From Mycobacterium branderi (lineage in GTDB: Bacteria; Actinomycetota; Actinomycetes; Mycobacteriales; Mycobacteriaceae), in NCBI RefSeq assembly GCF_010728725.1, contig NZ_AP022606.1, positions 3,162,001-3,226,000 on the forward strand: DNA of 64,000 nucleotides, in the 5' to 3' direction. A model generated the notes under the pieces. The model was not told the DNA's origin, did no database searches, and worked only from the letters and a program-made list of their open reading frames with translations. Every line of letters begins with the position of its first letter. Positions within the stretch are counted from its first letter, which is position 1. Below, piece by piece: positions 53,284 to 64,000 of this stretch. A program made the translations under genes and the position numbers.

Positions 53284-54545
53284 AATTTGCGCTGGCAAGC
53301 TACGGAAGCCGCGGCGATGTGGAACCGTGCGTCGCCATCGGCCGCGAGCTGGTGCGCCGCGGGCATGACGTGCACATGGCCGTCCCGCCTGACCTGGTGG
53401 GCTTCGCCGAGGCGGCCGGGCCTGCGACGGTCGCTTTCGGGCCCGAAGTGCAACCCATCTTGGACGCGCATCGCAGCTTCTGGACCTACTTCTTCGGCAA
53501 CTTCTGGCGGATACGGGATCTGATCAGGTTGCGGCGCGAAATCGCCCAGCCGGTCATCGAGCGCTGGGAAGAGATCTGCGCGACGCTGACGTCGCTTGCG
53601 AACGGCGCTGACCTGCTTGTCACCGGCCTGAATTTCGAGCAGCCCGCTGCCAACGTCGCCGAGTACTACGGCATTCCGTTGGCGAGCGTGCACATTTTCC
53701 CGGTGCGGGCCAGCGGCCAGTTCTTGCGGTTCGTGCCGTCGTGGCTGGGCCGCTCCGCCATGAGGGTCTTTTGGTGGCTTTCGTGGCGGCTGGCCAAACG
53801 GGTTGAGGACACGCAGCGTCGCGCGCTAGGCCTGTCGAAGGCCACGAGTTCTGTGCCGCAGCGCATGGCCAAGAACGGATGGCTGGAAATCCAAGCCTAC
53901 GACGAGGTTTGCTTCCCGAGGCTGGCTGCCGAATGGGCGACGCTCGATTGCCGGCGGCCGTTTGTGGGCGCGCTGACGATGGAGTTGCCCACCGACGCCG
54001 ACGAAGAAATCGCGTCATGGATCGCGGCCGGGACACCGCCGATCTACTTCGGCTTTGGCAGTGTCCCGGTCGAATCTCCGGCCGCGACGCTCGGCATGAT
54101 CAGCGCGGTGTGCGCGCAGTTGGGCGAGCGAGCGTTGGTGTGCGCCGGCTGGAGCGACTTCAGCGACGTCCCCCATTTCGAGCACGTCAAATTGGTCGGC
54201 GCGGCGAATCTCGCGGCCGTCTTTCCGACGTGCCGCGCGGTCGTGCATCACGGCGGCACCGGCACGACCGCCACCGGCCTACGCGCCGGAGTGCCCACGT
54301 TGATCCTCTCGACGGACATCGACCAGACGGTGTGGGGAAGTCGGGTCAAACGACTGAAGGTCGGCACCTCCCGACGCTTTTCGACCACCACCGAGAAAAC
54401 GTTGGTCGCGGACCTGCGGCGGATCCTGGCTCCGGATTACGTCAGCCGTGCCCGCGAGATCGCCACCCGGATGACCAAAGCGACCGAAAGCGTCGTGGCG
54501 GCTGCTGATCTCGTGGAGGAATTCGCTCGGCGTAATGGTCGATGA
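53280..54545 (+). CDS. GtfA/RtfA-like glycosyltransferase
   Basis: 421 residues: MKFALASYGSRGDVEPCVAIG start overlapping the previous stop by four bases. FGFGSVPV and HHGGTGTTATGLRAGVPTL (near 323), then STDIDQTVWG, are intact. It is the seventh and last of the family in this window. Coupling implies that two successive sugar transfers are made from one transcript. Donor and acceptor are not determined. Confidence 0.92.
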   Translation: MKFALASYGSRGDVEPCVAIGRELVRRGHDVHMAVPPDLVGFAEAAGPATVAFGPEVQPILDAHRSFWTYFFGNFWRIRDLIRLRREIAQPVIERWEEICATLTSLANGADLLVTGLNFEQPAANVAEYYGIPLASVHIFPVRASGQFLRFVPSWLGRSAMRVFWWLSWRLAKRVEDTQRRALGLSKATSSVPQRMAKNGWLEIQAYDEVCFPRLAAEWATLDCRRPFVGALTMELPTDADEEIASWIAAGTPPIYFGFGSVPVESPAATLGMISAVCAQLGERALVCAGWSDFSDVPHFEHVKLVGAANLAAVFPTCRAVVHHGGTGTTATGLRAGVPTLILSTDIDQTVWGSRVKRLKVGTSRRFSTTTEKTLVADLRRILAPDYVSRAREIATRMTKATESVVAAADLVEEFARRNGR

Positions 54546-54723
54546 CGTGAAAGCCTGTCTCTTGCGCCGACGAATTCTCTAATCAAACTCCAATAATTCT
54601 CCAATAAGCCATCCTTGCCGCTACGACACCTCGACTTGCTGTTGCCGGGCAGCACCGGGAGCGCCGCTCACGCCTTTGTGAGGCAGGTCACATTCCGGGA
54701 ACCTGGAAGCTTTTACAAAAAAG
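54546..54723. other. Intergenic region before the NRPS-2 promoter
   Basis: AT-richer sequence with no convincing gene. It leads directly into the promoter-like element at 54724-54752. An open frame from 54615 to 54878 has no family features. Confidence 0.35.
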
Positions 54724-54752
54724 CGGACCAAAGCTGTGGCCTCCAGTATGGT
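54724..54752 (+). promoter_or_regulatory. Predicted promoter of NRPS-2
   Basis: CGGACC (54724-54729), a 17-base spacer and TATGGT (54747-54752). It aligns with the element upstream of mbtH (TGGACC, 17 bases, TAGAGT), with CTCCAG before the -10 and GTGTCGAYTAGAC after it conserved in both. It appears to be a duplicated promoter. Confidence 0.5.
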
Positions 54753-54789
54753 TCGTTCGACGCGTGTCGACTAGACGTCTGGAGAGCTG

Positions 54790-54885
54790 GTGAGCATCGA
54801 TCTGACCGAACAGCTGGACCGATATATGACAGAAGAGTCTGGGGGGACGTTGGCTGGGGGCGGGCTTTCACACCGTAAGTGGTGA
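54790..54885 (+). CDS. Possible 31-aa leader or decayed gene at the mbtH position
   Basis: GTG 54790 opens a 31-codon frame ([18 protein letters not shown]...) whose TGA overlaps the GTG 54882 candidate start of NRPS-2. It sits exactly where mbtH lies relative to the related promoter, and the first two codons (GTG-AGC) match, but the rest has no MbtH motif. It could be a coupling leader peptide, the stump of a lost gene, or chance. Confidence 0.3.
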   Translation: MSIDLTEQLDRYMTEESGGTLAGGGLSHRKW

Positions 54886-54893
54886 AAGCCTCG

Positions 54894-57800
54894 ATGGCAC
54901 TTGATGATCGTGCATTGCCGCTTACGCGGAGCCAGCTCGACATCTGGCTTGCGCAGGAAACGGGCACCTTAGACGCCAAGTGGCAGCTGGGCATGCTCGG
55001 GCGAATCGAGGGCGTCCTCGACCCCGAGTTGCTTGCCAAGGCGGTCCGTCAAGTGGTGGCCGAGGCCGAACCGCTCAGAGCTACCTTTTTCGAGGTTGAT
55101 GGCCGCGTTTTCCAAAAGGCCGTTGATTATCCGGACGTCGAGCTCGCTCGCTACGACCTCACGGGCTCGCACGACCCCGCGCGAGACGCATATCGGCTGG
55201 CGTATTCGATTCAGCGCACGCTGATGCCGCTGACCGGGCCGCTATTCAAATTTGCGCTGTTCCAAACCGCGATCGATGAATTCTATTTGTTCGTGTGCTG
55301 CCATCATTTGGTGATAGACGGGATCGGCATTGGCCTTATTTCGCATCGGATTGCGACCGTCTATTCTGCGATGGCCTCGGGGACGCCGGTTCCGCCCGCC
55401 TTTTTCGGGTCGCTGAGAAGCTTGGTCGAATGCGAGTCGGACTACGAGGCCTCGGCCGATTACCTCGCTGACAAGACCTATTGGGCCAACAACCTTCCGC
55501 CTGAAAGCCAACCGCGTTACCAGCCGGCGCGTACGGCCGGCGGGCGCGACGCCGGCGAGTCCTCTGCGCCCGTTCAATTGGGCCCCGACGTCGTTGCGGA
55601 GATCACCCAATTGTCGCGGGCGCTGGGGGTGCGTCGAGCCTCGGTGATCACCGCGGCCTGCGCGCTGCTGGTGCGAGGGTGCGACGTCGAGGGCTCGGAG
55701 GTGGTGTTCGACTTTCCGGTGAGCAGACGGGTGCTTCCGGAAACCACCACGGTGCCCGGGATGGTTTCCGGGGTTGTACCACTGGTTTTGAAGGCTTCCC
55801 CATGGCAGGCGGTGGCCGCTTTTTGCGAACACGTCGATGCGCGAATGCAGGAGGCGCTGGAGCATCAGCGTTTCCCAGTGCGTGTTCTCGAGAACAGGTC
55901 GCGGCCGCGCGGCTCCCAGCAGCCGTCGAATCGGGTTCTCCTGAATTTCATTCCGACCACGCGCCTAGCGGATTTCGGCGGTGCGGCTGGATCTGGAGCC
56001 GTCACCCATTCTGGCTTCGAGGATCAGCTCGAGCTGTGGTTTATCCGCGCCGAGGATCAACTTTTTCTCGACACCGCCGGGCCGGGACAATTGCTTGCCG
56101 ATTGTGATGTCCACGGTCTAGTGGGCCGGCTGGAACGGGTCATGCTCGCGATGACCGCCGACCCGGCGCGAGCGCTGTCGTCAATCGAGGTAGTGGATGC
56201 CGGTGAGCGCGCCCGACTGCACGGGTGGGGCAACGAGGCGGTGTTGACTGCGCCGCCGACTGCGCCGTCGTCGATTCCGGCCCTGTTTGCCGCGCAGGTC
56301 GCCCGCGTTCCCGATGCGGTGGCGGTGACCTTCGAGGGCCTGTCGATGACATACCGGCAACTCGATGAGGCGTCGAACAGGTTGGCGCACCTGCTGACCC
56401 ACCACGGTGTGGGCCCCGGCCAGTGCGTCGCGCTGCTGTTGCCTCGCTCCGCTGAAGCGGTCGCGGCGATTTTGGCGGTCCTGAAGACGGGGGCGGCCTA
56501 TGTGCCGATCGATCCGGCGGTCCCGGCGGCCCGGGTCGAGTTCGTCGTACGCGATGCCGCGCCCGTCGCAGCAATCACCACTGCCCGGTTAGCCGATCGG
56601 CTGGATGGTTTCGACGTACACGTCATCGATGTCGATGACCCGGCGATGAGTGCGCAGCCCAGTTCTGCTTTGCCGGTGGCGACTGCTGATGACGTCGCGT
56701 ACGTCATCTACACCTCGGGCACCACGGGCGTGCCCAAAGGAGTGGCCGTCACCCACTCCAACGTGACTCACCTGCTGGAATCCGTCGACGACGACGTGGA
56801 GCGCACCGCGGTGTGGTCGCAGTGGCATTCGTTGGCTTTTGACGTCTCGGTGTGGGAAATCTTCGGTGCGCTGCTGAGCGGTGGGCGACTGGTGGTGGTG
56901 CCCGAGGTGGTGGCCCGCTCGCCGGAAGACTTCCATGCCTTGCTTGTCGCCGAACAAGTCAACGTATTGAGCCAGACGCCGTCGGCGTTTTATGCGTTGC
57001 AGACTGCTGATGCGCTGGCACCGGAATTGGGTCGTCAGCTCAAGCTCGAGACGGTGGTGTTTGCCGGGGAAGCGCTTGAGCCGCAACGTCTTCGGACGTG
57101 GAGCGACAACCACCCGGGATTGCCGCGTCTGATCAACATGTACGGCACCACCGAGACCACGGTGCATGCATCGTTGCGCGAAATCACTCCTGGCGACATC
57201 GACAGTCCCGCCAGCCCGGTGGGGGTCCCGTTGGCCCACCTCGGGTTTTTCGTGCTGGACGGATGGTTGCGTCCGGTGCCCGCCGGTGTCGTCGGCGAGC
57301 TGTATGTGGCCGGTGCCGGGCTGGCATATGGCTATGTGCGCCGCGCGGGGTTGACGTCGTCGCGGTTTGTGGCGTGCCCGTTCGGGGCGCCGGGGCAGCG
57401 GATGTATCGCACCGGGGATCTGGTGCGTTGGGATGCTGATGGGCAGTTGAGCTATTTGGGGCGCGCCGACGAGCAGGTCAAGATCCGCGGATATCGCATC
57501 GAACTCGGCGAGGTGCAGGCCGCGCTGAGTGCGCTTGAGGGAGTAGATCAGGCCGCGGTGATAGCCCGCGAGGACCGCCCAGGTGACAAGCGGTTGGTGG
57601 GATACGTGACCGGCACCGTCGACCCGGTGACCGCGCGTGCCGCACTGGCCGAACGGTTGCCCGCCTATATGGTGCCGGCGGCCATTGTGGCGCTTGACGT
57701 TATCCCGTTGACGGTCAACGGGAAACTCGACAAGCGGGCGCTGCCGGCACCGGAATACGCCGACGCCGATCGCTACCGCGCCCCGGCCAACGCCATCGAA

Positions 57801-60800
57801 GAACTGCTGGCCGGCATCTACGCCAAAGTCCTCGGGCTCGAGCGAGTCGGCGTCGACGACTCCTTCTTCGAACTCGGCGGCGATTCCATCTTGTCGATGC
57901 AGGTGGCCTCGCAGGCACGCGCCGCCGGTCTGTTGTGTCGGCCGCGTGATGTGTTCGTCGAGCAGACCGTGGCCCGGCTGGCCCGGGTGACCCGGGTGGC
58001 CGACGCCGCTGGCGGCCCCGTCGACGAGGGCATCGGACAGGTGCTGGCCACCCCGATCATGCGCTGGCTGGCCGGCGTGCCCGGCCCGGTGGATCAGTTC
58101 AACCAAACGATGCTCTTGCAGGCCCCGCCGGGGGTGAGCGAGGCCGATGTGGTGACGCTGTTGCAGGCGCTGCTGGATCGGCACGCCATGTTGCGGGCGC
58201 GCGTCACGGATGGCGGCGACGGGGATTGGTCACTGTGGGTGCCCGACGCCGGGTCTGTGCAGGCTGGCGACTGCCTGCACTCGGTGGACGTGTTGTCGGT
58301 ACAGGCGGTGACGGCGGCGCGATCCCGGTTGAACCCGGCCGCCGGGGTGATGCTCAGCGCGCTGTGGGTGGCCTCGGCGGGCCAGCTGGCGTTGATCATT
58401 CATCATCTCGCCGTCGACGGGGTGTCGTGGCGAATCCTGTTGGAAGACCTCAACACTGCCTGGACCCAGCACCGGGCGGGCCAGCCGATCGCGTTGCCGA
58501 CTCCGGAGACGTCGTTTGCGCGGTGGTCATCGCTGCTCGCCGAGTACGCGTGCCACCCGGATGCGCTGGCACAGGTCGAGGCGTGGCGGCAGGCGGCGAC
58601 GGCGCCTGCGGTGCTGCCGGCGGTGCGCCCGGAGGTCGATACCTATGAAAGCGCCGGGCACCTGTCGACGGAGCTGGATGTGGAAACCACCCGCATGCTG
58701 CTGGCCGAGGTGCCGGCGGCGTTTCACGCCGGGGTGCACGACATCCTGCTGATCGCGTTCGGGTTGGCGTTGACGGAGTTCTTCCGCGCTGGTGGGGCGC
58801 CGATCGGCGTCGACGTGGAGGGTCATGGCAGGCACGAGGAACTCGCTGCCGATGTCGACCTGTCGCGCACGGTGGGCTGGTTCACCACCAAATATCCGGT
58901 GTCGCTGAATCTGACGGGGCTGTCCTGGGGGCAGGTGGTGGCCGGCGAGGCCGGGCTGGGAGCCGTACTCAAAGACGTCAAGGAGCAGCTGCGCGCCCTG
59001 CCTAACGAGCTGACCTACGGTGTGCTGCGTTACCTGAACACCGAGGTCGACTTGGCCGGCTCGGACCCGCCGATCGGCTTCAACTACCTTGGGCGGCTCG
59101 GTCTTTCGGCCGCCGAGGCCGACGATCTTTGGCGAATCAGCGAGGAAGGCGTGTCGCTCACCGGCGCCGCATCCGCGGTGCCCATGCCGCTGATGCACAC
59201 CGTGGAGCTCAACGCCGCCACGGTGGACACCGATTCCGGTCCGCAGCTGCACGCCGACTGGATCTGGGCGTCCTCGGTATTGGATGAGGCGCAAATCGGT
59301 GAGTTGAGCCGGTTGTGGTTCGACGCACTCGCGGGGATCTGCGCGCATGTGCGCCGCGGCGGAGGCGGGCTGACGCCCTCGGATATCGCCCCCGCCCGCC
59401 TGAGCCAGCACGAGATCGACGAACTGCAGCGGCACTACCGGATCGCCGATGTGTTGCCGCTGACCCCGATGCAACAGGGCCTGCTGTTTCATGCCAGCAC
59501 CGCGCAGGGCAACGACGACGTCTACGCGATGCAGCTGGAGATCACGTTGAGCGGCCCGCTCGACCAGCAGCGGCTGCGCGACGCCGTGCACACCGTGGTG
59601 ACCCGGCATCCCAACTTGGCCGCCCGATTCCGCCAACAATTCGACGAACCGGTGCAACTCATTCCCGCCGATCCCGAGATGCCATGGCGCTACCTGGAAC
59701 TCGACGCCGACATCGACGAGCAGATCCGGCAGGTGCGTGCGGCCGAACGCGCCGCGGTATGCGAGTTCGCCGACCAGCCGGCGTTTCGGGCCGCGCTGCT
59801 TCGCACCGCCGAAGATCGGCACCTGCTTGTGCTGAGCTATCACCACATCGTGCTGGACGGGTGGTCGCTGCCGATCCTGGTGCAGGAAATATTCGCCGGC
59901 TATCACCAGCAGCGGCTCGCCCCCGCAGTGCCGTACCGCCGCTTCGTCACCTGGCTGGCCGAGCGCGACGTTGCCAGCGCCCAAGCGTTGTGGCGCAACG
60001 TGTTTGCCGGTTTTGACACCCCCACCTTGGTCGGCCCGCCAGATCGGCTGGAGCCGGGGCGGCGCGCCGTCGCCACCTTCGGGGTACCCGAGCCGATCAC
60101 GCGCGCCCTCGCTGAGCTGGCGCGGGCGCATCACACCACCGTCAACACCGTGCTGCAGGGCGGCTGGGCGTTGCTGCTGACCACGCTGACCGGACAGCAC
60201 GACGTCGCCTTCGGTATCGCGGTCTCTGGCAGGCCAGCCGAGATCGCCGGCGCGGATTCGATGGTGGGCCTGTTCATCAACACGGTGCCGGTCCGCGCGC
60301 AGATCACGTCTGCAACCACTACCGCAGATCTGTTGGGACGGCTGCAAGCTGCGTACAACGACACACTCGAGCATCAGCATCTGGGACTCGGCGACATTCA
60401 CCGCGTCACGGGCCACGACCAGCTGTTCGACACCCTATTCGTGTTCGAGAACTATCCGATCGACACGGGCGCCTTGTCGGGCGCCGACGGGTTGACCATC
60501 ACCGAATTCAGCAACCACGAGTACAACCACTACCCGCTTGCGGTGCAGGCCCTGCCCGGCGAGCAACTAAGCCTGCGCGTCGAATACGACACCGACCTGT
60601 TCGGCCAGGCCGGCATCCAGACACTGATCGAGCGGCTGCAGCGCACACTGGTCGCGATGACCGTCGACCCGGCCCGGCGGCTCTCGGCGATGGATGTCTT
60701 GGATGCCGGTGAGCATGCCCGGCTGCGTGAGTGGGGCAACCGGACCGTGTTGACCCGGCCCGCACCGCACGCAGCATCGGTTCCGGAGTTGTTCACCGAA

Positions 60801-63800
60801 CAGGTCGCGCGCACTCCGCAGGCAGTGGCGGTCAGCTACGAGGGCCGTTCCATGACCTACCGCGAGCTCGACGAGACGTCGAACCGGTTGGCGCACCTGC
60901 TGGCCGACCACGGCGTAGGCCCGGGACAGTATGTGGCACTGCTATTTTCGCGGTCGGCAGAGGCCGTCGTCGCCATCCTGGCAGTGCTGAAGACCGGGGC
61001 GGCCTACCTGCCGATCGACCCGGCGTTGCCGCTGGCGCGCATCCTGTTCATGGTGGCCGATGCCGCACCGATCGTCGCGCTCAGCACAACCGGGCTGCGA
61101 TCCCGGCTGGACGGATGCGACCTGCGAGTCATCGATATCGATGATCCCGCACTGGAGGCCCAGCCCGTCACCGCGCTGCCGGCGCCGGCCCCCGACGACG
61201 TCGCCTACCTGATCTACACCTCGGGTACCACCGGCGTGCCCAAAGGGGTTGCCATCACTCACCACAACGTGGCTCGACTGTTCGACACCGTGGACGCCGA
61301 CCTGCAGGCATCGGGCGTGTGGTCGCAGTGGCACTCGTACAGCTTCGACGTCTCGGTGTGGGAGATCTTCGGCGCGCTGCTACACGGCGGGCGACTCGTG
61401 GTGGTCCCCGAGCCGGTGGCCGGCTCGCCGGATGACTTGCACGCCTTGCTGATTGACGAACGAGTCGACGTTTTATGCCAGACGCCTTCGGCAGCGGGGA
61501 TGCTCTCGCCGCAGGGTTTGGAGTCGGCGGCGTTGGTGGTGGCCGGAGAGGCCTGCCCACCCGAGCTGGTGGATCGGTGGGCTTCGGCGCGGATGATGAT
61601 CAACGCCTACGGTCCCACCGAGACCACCGTGTACGCGGCGATCAGTGCGCCGCTGACAGCCGGCTCGGGAGTCGTGCCTATCGGTGCGCCGGTAGCAGGA
61701 GCGGCGCTGTTCGTGCTCGACGGTTGGCTGCGCCCGGTGCCGCCCGGTGCAGTCGGGGAGCTGTACGTGGCCGGCGCCGGCGTGGGATGTGGCTACGTGC
61801 GGCGACCCGGGTTGACCGCGTCGCGGTTTGTGGCCTGCCCATTCGATGGGTTCGGTGAGCGGATGTATCGCACCGGCGATCTGGTGCGGTGGCGTACCGA
61901 TGGCCAGCTGGATTATCTGGGCCGTGCCGATGAGCAGGTCAAGATCCGTGGGTATCGCATCGAACTCGGTGAGGTGCAGGCGGCGCTGAACGCGCTCGAC
62001 GGCGTGGACCAGGCGGTGGTGATCACCCGCGAGGATCGCCCCGGCGACAAACGGCTGGTTGGCTACATCACCGGCACCGCGGACCCGGCCGGCACACGCG
62101 AGAAGCTGTCCGAGCGGCTGCCAAGCTACATGGTGCCCGCCGCAGTGGTGGCGATCGAGACGCTGCCTTTGACGGTGAACGGCAAGCTCGACAAACGGGC
62201 CCTGCCGGCCCCCGACTACAACCGCGGTGACTATCGCGCGCCGGCCAACGCGGTCGAGGAGATCCTCACCGGCATCTATGCCCGAGTTCTCGGGCTCGAG
62301 CGGGTCGGGCGCGACGACTCCTTCTTCGAACTCGGCGGGGATTCGCTGTCCGCAATGCGTCTGGTTGCCGCAATCAACAAATCTCTGGGTGCCGGGCTTG
62401 CGGTGCGTGCCGTGTTCGACGCGCCCACGGTCGCCCAGCTGGCGCTGCACATTGGTGACGGCGCGAGGCGGCTGGAGCCGTTGGCAGCTATGCCGCGACC
62501 GGCGGTGGTGCCCTTGTCGTTTGCCCAATCCCGGCTCTGGGTTCTGGACCAGGTGCAGGGGCCGTCCCCGGCCTACAACATGACGACAGCATTGCGGCTG
62601 CGGGGACCGCTGGATGTCGACGCCTTGGGTGACGCGCTACGCGATGCGGTGAGCCGCCACGAAAGCCTGCGGACAGTGTTTTCGGCGCGCGACGGAATAC
62701 CCCAGCAGGTGGTCCTGCCTGTCGAGCAGGCCGATTTTGGCTGGGACGTCGTCGACGCCACCGGGTGGCCGGACAGCCGGCTGCAAGAGGCCATCGACGA
62801 AACGGCACGGCACACCTTCGACTTGACCGCTGAAATTCCTTTGCGGGCGAGGCTTTTGCGTCTTGACGAGGATGAGCATGTGTTGGTGGCGGTGGTGCAC
62901 CACATCGCCGCCGACGGCTGGTCGATCACTCCGCTGGTGCGTGATCTGGGTGCGGCCTATGCCAGCCGGCGGGCGGGCCGGGTGCCCGAGTGGGCGCCGT
63001 TGCCCGTGCAGTACGTCGACTACACGCTTTGGCAGCGCGCGCAATTCGGCGATCTGGACGACAGCGGGAGTCCGATCGCCGCACAGCTGGCCTACTGGCA
63101 GGACGTCCTGGCCGGCCTGCCGGAGCGGCTGCAGTTGCCCACCGATCGGCCCTATCCGCCGGTGGCCGATCACCGTGGCGCCGGCGTGGCGGTGGACTGG
63201 CCGGCCGAGTTGCAGCAGCGGGTGGCGCGGGTGGCCCGGGAGCACAATGCGACGAGCTTCATGGTGGTGCAGGCCGCGTTGGTCGTGCTGCTGGCCAAGC
63301 TCAGCGCGAGTCCTGATGTGGCGGTGGGTTTCCCGATCGCCGGGCGCCGCGACCCCGCCCTCGACGAGTTGGTCGGGTTTTTCGTCAACACGCTGGTGCT
63401 GCGGATCGACATGTCCGAAGACCGCAGTGTCGCTGAGCTTTTGGTTCAGGTGCGACAGCGCGCCCTGGCTGCCTACGAACACCAAGACGTGCCGTTCGAG
63501 GTGCTGGTCGAGCGGCTCAACCCCGCGCGAAGCCTGTCCCATCATCCGCTGGTGCAGGTGGCGTTGGCATGGCAGAACCAGCCGGCACAGCTGACCTTGG
63601 CCGATCTGGAGGCCACGCCGGTTCCTGTGGAAACCCGTTCTGCCCGCATGGATTTGGTGTTCTCCCTGACCGAGCGCTGGACCGAGGCCGGTGCGCCCGC
63701 CGGGATCGGCGGGGAGGTGGAGTTCCGAACTGACGCGTTCGGCGCGGCCAGCGTCGAGAAGCTGGCCGCGCGGCTGCGGCGTGTGCTGGAAGCCATCACC

Positions 63801-64000
63801 GCCGATCCGGGGGCGATGTGGTCGTCGGTGGATCTGCTCGACGAGAGGGAGCGTGCCCGGCTGGATGCGGTGGCCAACCGGGCGGTGCTGACCCGGCCCG
63901 AACCGTCGGCGCCGTCGATTCCCGAGTTGTTCGCAGCATGGGTGGCCCGCGCACCGGAGGCAGTGGCAATTCGCTGCCAAGGTCAGTCGATGACCTACCG
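54894..64000 (+). CDS. NRPS-2, 3'-truncated by the window: C-A-T-E-C-A-T-C-A...
   Basis: More than 3,035 codons, open to the window end; start ATG 54894 or GTG 54882. Domains with approximate bases: starter C 54900-56150 (HHLVIDG); A1 56265-57760; T1 57780-57990 (GGDSI); E1 58020-59390 (HHLAVDG); C2 59415-60690 (HHIVLDG); A2 60775-62220; T2 62240-62450 (GGDSL); C3 62500-63830 (HHIAADG); A3 from 63915, cut off. Pocket codes read by eye: A1 DVWSVAMVHK, similar to A1/A2 of NRPS-1; A2 DVWCVAAVYK, unassigned. T1 is followed by E, predicting a D residue first. The N-terminal domain closely resembles the NRPS-1 starter domain, so it should also take a fatty acyl group. No mbtH precedes it. Part of E1 is almost identical to E1 of NRPS-1. 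Confidence 0.93.
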   Translation, partial: MALDDRALPLTRSQLDIWLAQETGTLDAKWQLGMLGRIEGVLDPELLAKAVRQVVAEAEPLRATFFEVDGRVFQKAVDYPDVELARYDLTGSHDPARDAYRLAYSIQRTLMPLTGPLFKFALFQTAIDEFYLFVCCHHLVIDGIGIGLISHRIATVYSAMASGTPVPPAFFGSLRSLVECESDYEASADYLADKTYWANNLPPESQPRYQPARTAGGRDAGESSAPVQLGPDVVAEITQLSRALGVRRASVITAACALLVRGCDVEGSEVVFDFPVSRRVLPETTTVPGMVSGVVPLVLKASPWQAVAAFCEHVDARMQEALEHQRFPVRVLENRSRPRGSQQPSNRVLLNFIPTTRLADFGGAAGSGAVTHSGFEDQLELWFIRAEDQLFLDTAGPGQLLADCDVHGLVGRLERVMLAMTADPARALSSIEVVDAGERARLHGWGNEAVLTAPPTAPSSIPALFAAQVARVPDAVAVTFEGLSMTYRQLDEASNRLAHLLTHHGVGPGQCVALLLPRSAEAVAAILAVLKTGAAYVPIDPAVPAARVEFVVRDAAPVAAITTARLADRLDGFDVHVIDVDDPAMSAQPSSALPVATADDVAYVIYTSGTTGVPKGVAVTHSNVTHLLESVDDDVERTAVWSQWHSLAFDVSVWEIFGALLSGGRLVVVPEVVARSPEDFHALLVAEQVNVLSQTPSAFYALQTADALAPELGRQLKLETVVFAGEALEPQRLRTWSDNHPGLPRLINMYGTTETTVHASLREITPGDIDSPASPVGVPLAHLGFFVLDGWLRPVPAGVVGELYVAGAGLAYGYVRRAGLTSSRFVACPFGAPGQRMYRTGDLVRWDADGQLSYLGRADEQVKIRGYRIELGEVQAALSALEGVDQAAVIAREDRPGDKRLVGYVTGTVDPVTARAALAERLPAYMVPAAIVALDVIPLTVNGKLDKRALPAPEYADADRYRAPANAIEELLAGIYAKVLGLERVGVDDSFFELGGDSILSMQVASQARAAGLLCRPRDVFVEQTVARLARVTRVADAAGGPVDEGIGQVLATPIMRWLAGVPGPVDQFNQTMLLQAPPGVSEADVVTLLQALLDRHAMLRARVTDGGDGDWSLWVPDAGSVQAGDCLHSVDVLSVQAVTAARSRLNPAAGVMLSALWVASAGQLALIIHHLAVDGVSWRILLEDLNTAWTQHRAGQPIALPTPETSFARWSSLLAEYACHPDALAQVEAWRQAATAPAVLPAVRPEVDTYESAGHLSTELDVETTRMLLAEVPAAFHAGVHDILLIAFGLALTEFFRAGGAPIGVDVEGHGRHEELAADVDLSRTVGWFTTKYPVSLNLTGLSWGQVVAGEAGLGAVLKDVKEQLRALPNELTYGVLRYLNTEVDLAGSDPPIGFNYLGRLGLSAAEADDLWRISEEGVSLTGAASAVPMPLMHTVELNAATVDTDSGPQLHADWIWASSVLDEAQIGELSRLWFDALAGICAHVRRGGGGLTPSDIAPARLSQHEIDELQRHYRIADVLPLTPMQQGLLFHASTAQGNDDVYAMQLEITLSGPLDQQRLRDAVHTVVTRHPNLAARFRQQFDEPVQLIPADPEMPWRYLELDADIDEQIRQVRAAERAAVCEFADQPAFRAALLRTAEDRHLLVLSYHHIVLDGWSLPILVQEIFAGYHQQRLAPAVPYRRFVTWLAERDVASAQALWRNVFAGFDTPTLVGPPDRLEPGRRAVATFGVPEPITRALAELARAHHTTVNTVLQGGWALLLTTLTGQHDVAFGIAVSGRPAEIAGADSMVGLFINTVPVRAQITSATTTADLLGRLQAAYNDTLEHQHLGLGDIHRVTGHDQLFDTLFVFENYPIDTGALSGADGLTITEFSNHEYNHYPLAVQALPGEQLSLRVEYDTDLFGQAGIQTLIERLQRTLVAMTVDPARRLSAMDVLDAGEHARLREWGNRTVLTRPAPHAASVPELFTEQVARTPQAVAVSYEGRSMTYRELDETSNRLAHLLADHGVGPGQYVALLFSRSAEAVVAILAVLKTGAAYLPIDPALPLARILFMVADAAPIVALSTTGLRSRLDGCDLRVIDIDDPALEAQPVTALPAPAPDDVAYLIYTSGTTGVPKGVAITHHNVARLFDTVDADLQASGVWSQWHSYSFDVSVWEIFGALLHGGRLVVVPEPVAGSPDDLHALLIDERVDVLCQTPSAAGMLSPQGLESAALVVAGEACPPELVDRWASARMMINAYGPTETTVYAAISAPLTAGSGVVPIGAPVAGAALFVLDGWLRPVPPGAVGELYVAGAGVGCGYVRRPGLTASRFVACPFDGFGERMYRTGDLVRWRTDGQLDYLGRADEQVKIRGYRIELGEVQAALNALDGVDQAVVITREDRPGDKRLVGYITGTADPAGTREKLSERLPSYMVPAAVVAIETLPLTVNGKLDKRALPAPDYNRGDYRAPANAVEEILTGIYARVLGLERVGRDDSFFELGGDSLSAMRLVAAINKSLGAGLAVRAVFDAPTVAQLALHIGDGARRLEPLAAMPRPAVVPLSFAQSRLWVLDQVQGPSPAYNMTTALRLRGPLDVDALGDALRDAVSRHESLRTVFSARDGIPQQVVLPVEQADFGWDVVDATGWPDSRLQEAIDETARHTFDLTAEIPLRARLLRLDEDEHVLVAVVHHIAADGWSITPLVRDLGAAYASRRAGRVPEWAPLPVQYVDYTLWQRAQFGDLDDSGSPIAAQLAYWQDVLAGLPERLQLPTDRPYPPVADHRGAGVAVDWPAELQQRVARVAREHNATSFMVVQAALVVLLAKLSASPDVAVGFPIAGRRDPALDELVGFFVNTLVLRIDMSEDRSVAELLVQVRQRALAAYEHQDVPFEVLVERLNPARSLSHHPLVQVALAWQNQPAQLTLADLEATPVPVETRSARMDLVFSLTERWTEAGAPAGIGGEVEFRTDAFGAASVEKLAARLRRVLEAITADPGAMWSSVDLLDERERARLDAVANRAVLTRPEPSAPSIPELFAAWVARAPEAVAIRCQGQSMTY

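Noticed and set aside
58527..60416. Antisense open frame of about 629 codons over NRPS-2
   Set aside because: It lies opposite clearly conserved E and C2 domains and has no family features.
63880..64000. Possible frameshift at the start of A3 in NRPS-2
   Set aside because: Tracking the phase through the end of C3 into [13 protein letters not shown] shows one continuous frame; no shift is present.
1..64000. CRISPR arrays, transposases, tRNA or rRNA genes
   Set aside because: No regularly spaced short repeats, no transposase motifs and no cloverleaf or rRNA signatures were seen; the repeats found are coding paralogues.

Overview
The window looks like a mycobacterial chromosome: high GC with G/C-ending codons, frequent GTG starts, and gene families typical of the glycopeptidolipid (GPL) locus of non-tuberculous mycobacteria. 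These are an MbtH-like protein directly upstream of a giant lipopeptide NRPS, Gap-type membrane proteins, a tandemly expanded family of GtfA/RtfA-like glycosyltransferases, TylF- and FkbM-type methyltransferases, and sugar O-acyltransferases. The whole 64 kb reads as one biosynthetic gene cluster for an acylated, O-methylated, glycosylated lipopeptide. No rRNA, tRNA, transposase or CRISPR was seen.

Layout. 1-7155: a 5'-truncated methyltransferase, a DegT sugar aminotransferase coupled to a glycosyltransferase, a class I and an FkbM methyltransferase, a GT2 glycosyltransferase, and Gap paralogue 1 (minus). 7617-13082: a condensation-fold acyltransferase followed by three tandem glycosyltransferases. 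13101-19437: a rhamnose-epimerase-like SDR (minus), two membrane acyltransferases (one with an SGNH domain), and a membrane-anchored TylF-type methyltransferase. 19816-37132: promoter, MbtH-like gene and NRPS-1. 37138-49465: acyltransferase (minus), sulfotransferase, Gap 2 (minus), glycosyltransferase, acyltransferase, Gfo/Idh oxidoreductase, GMC oxidoreductase (minus), TylF-type methyltransferase, Gap 3 (minus), acyltransferase. 49575-54545: nucleotide-sugar 6-dehydrogenase, SDR and two coupled glycosyltransferases. 54724-64000: a second promoter and NRPS-2, which runs off the window.

NRPS-1 reads C(starter)-A1-T-E-C-A2-T-C-A3-T-C-A4-T-E-C-T. A1 and A2 are the same sequence, A3 has a phenylalanine/aromatic-like pocket, and A4 has a threonine-like pocket followed by epimerisation. 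The order X-X-Phe-(D-allo)Thr matches the serine-containing GPL (acyl-Ser-Ser-Phe-alloThr-OMe) that I recall being described from Mycobacterium xenopi. The 6-deoxytalose-type epimerase, many methyltransferases and several acyltransferases fit that product. This is my leading hypothesis for organism type (M. xenopi or a relative) and product; it is inference. The final C-T pair has no adenylation domain. NRPS-2 has its own starter C domain, a related promoter and no mbtH, suggesting a second, duplicated assembly line.

The locus has clearly grown by duplication and gene conversion: seven glycosyltransferase paralogues, four acyltransferases, three Gap proteins, an essentially identical 1.76 kb A-T block inside NRPS-1, a 517 bp E-domain block shared by the two NRPSs, and a 483 bp block shared by two acyltransferases. 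As written, NRPS-1 is interrupted by two single-G losses in the first copy of the 1.76 kb repeat; these may be assembly errors.
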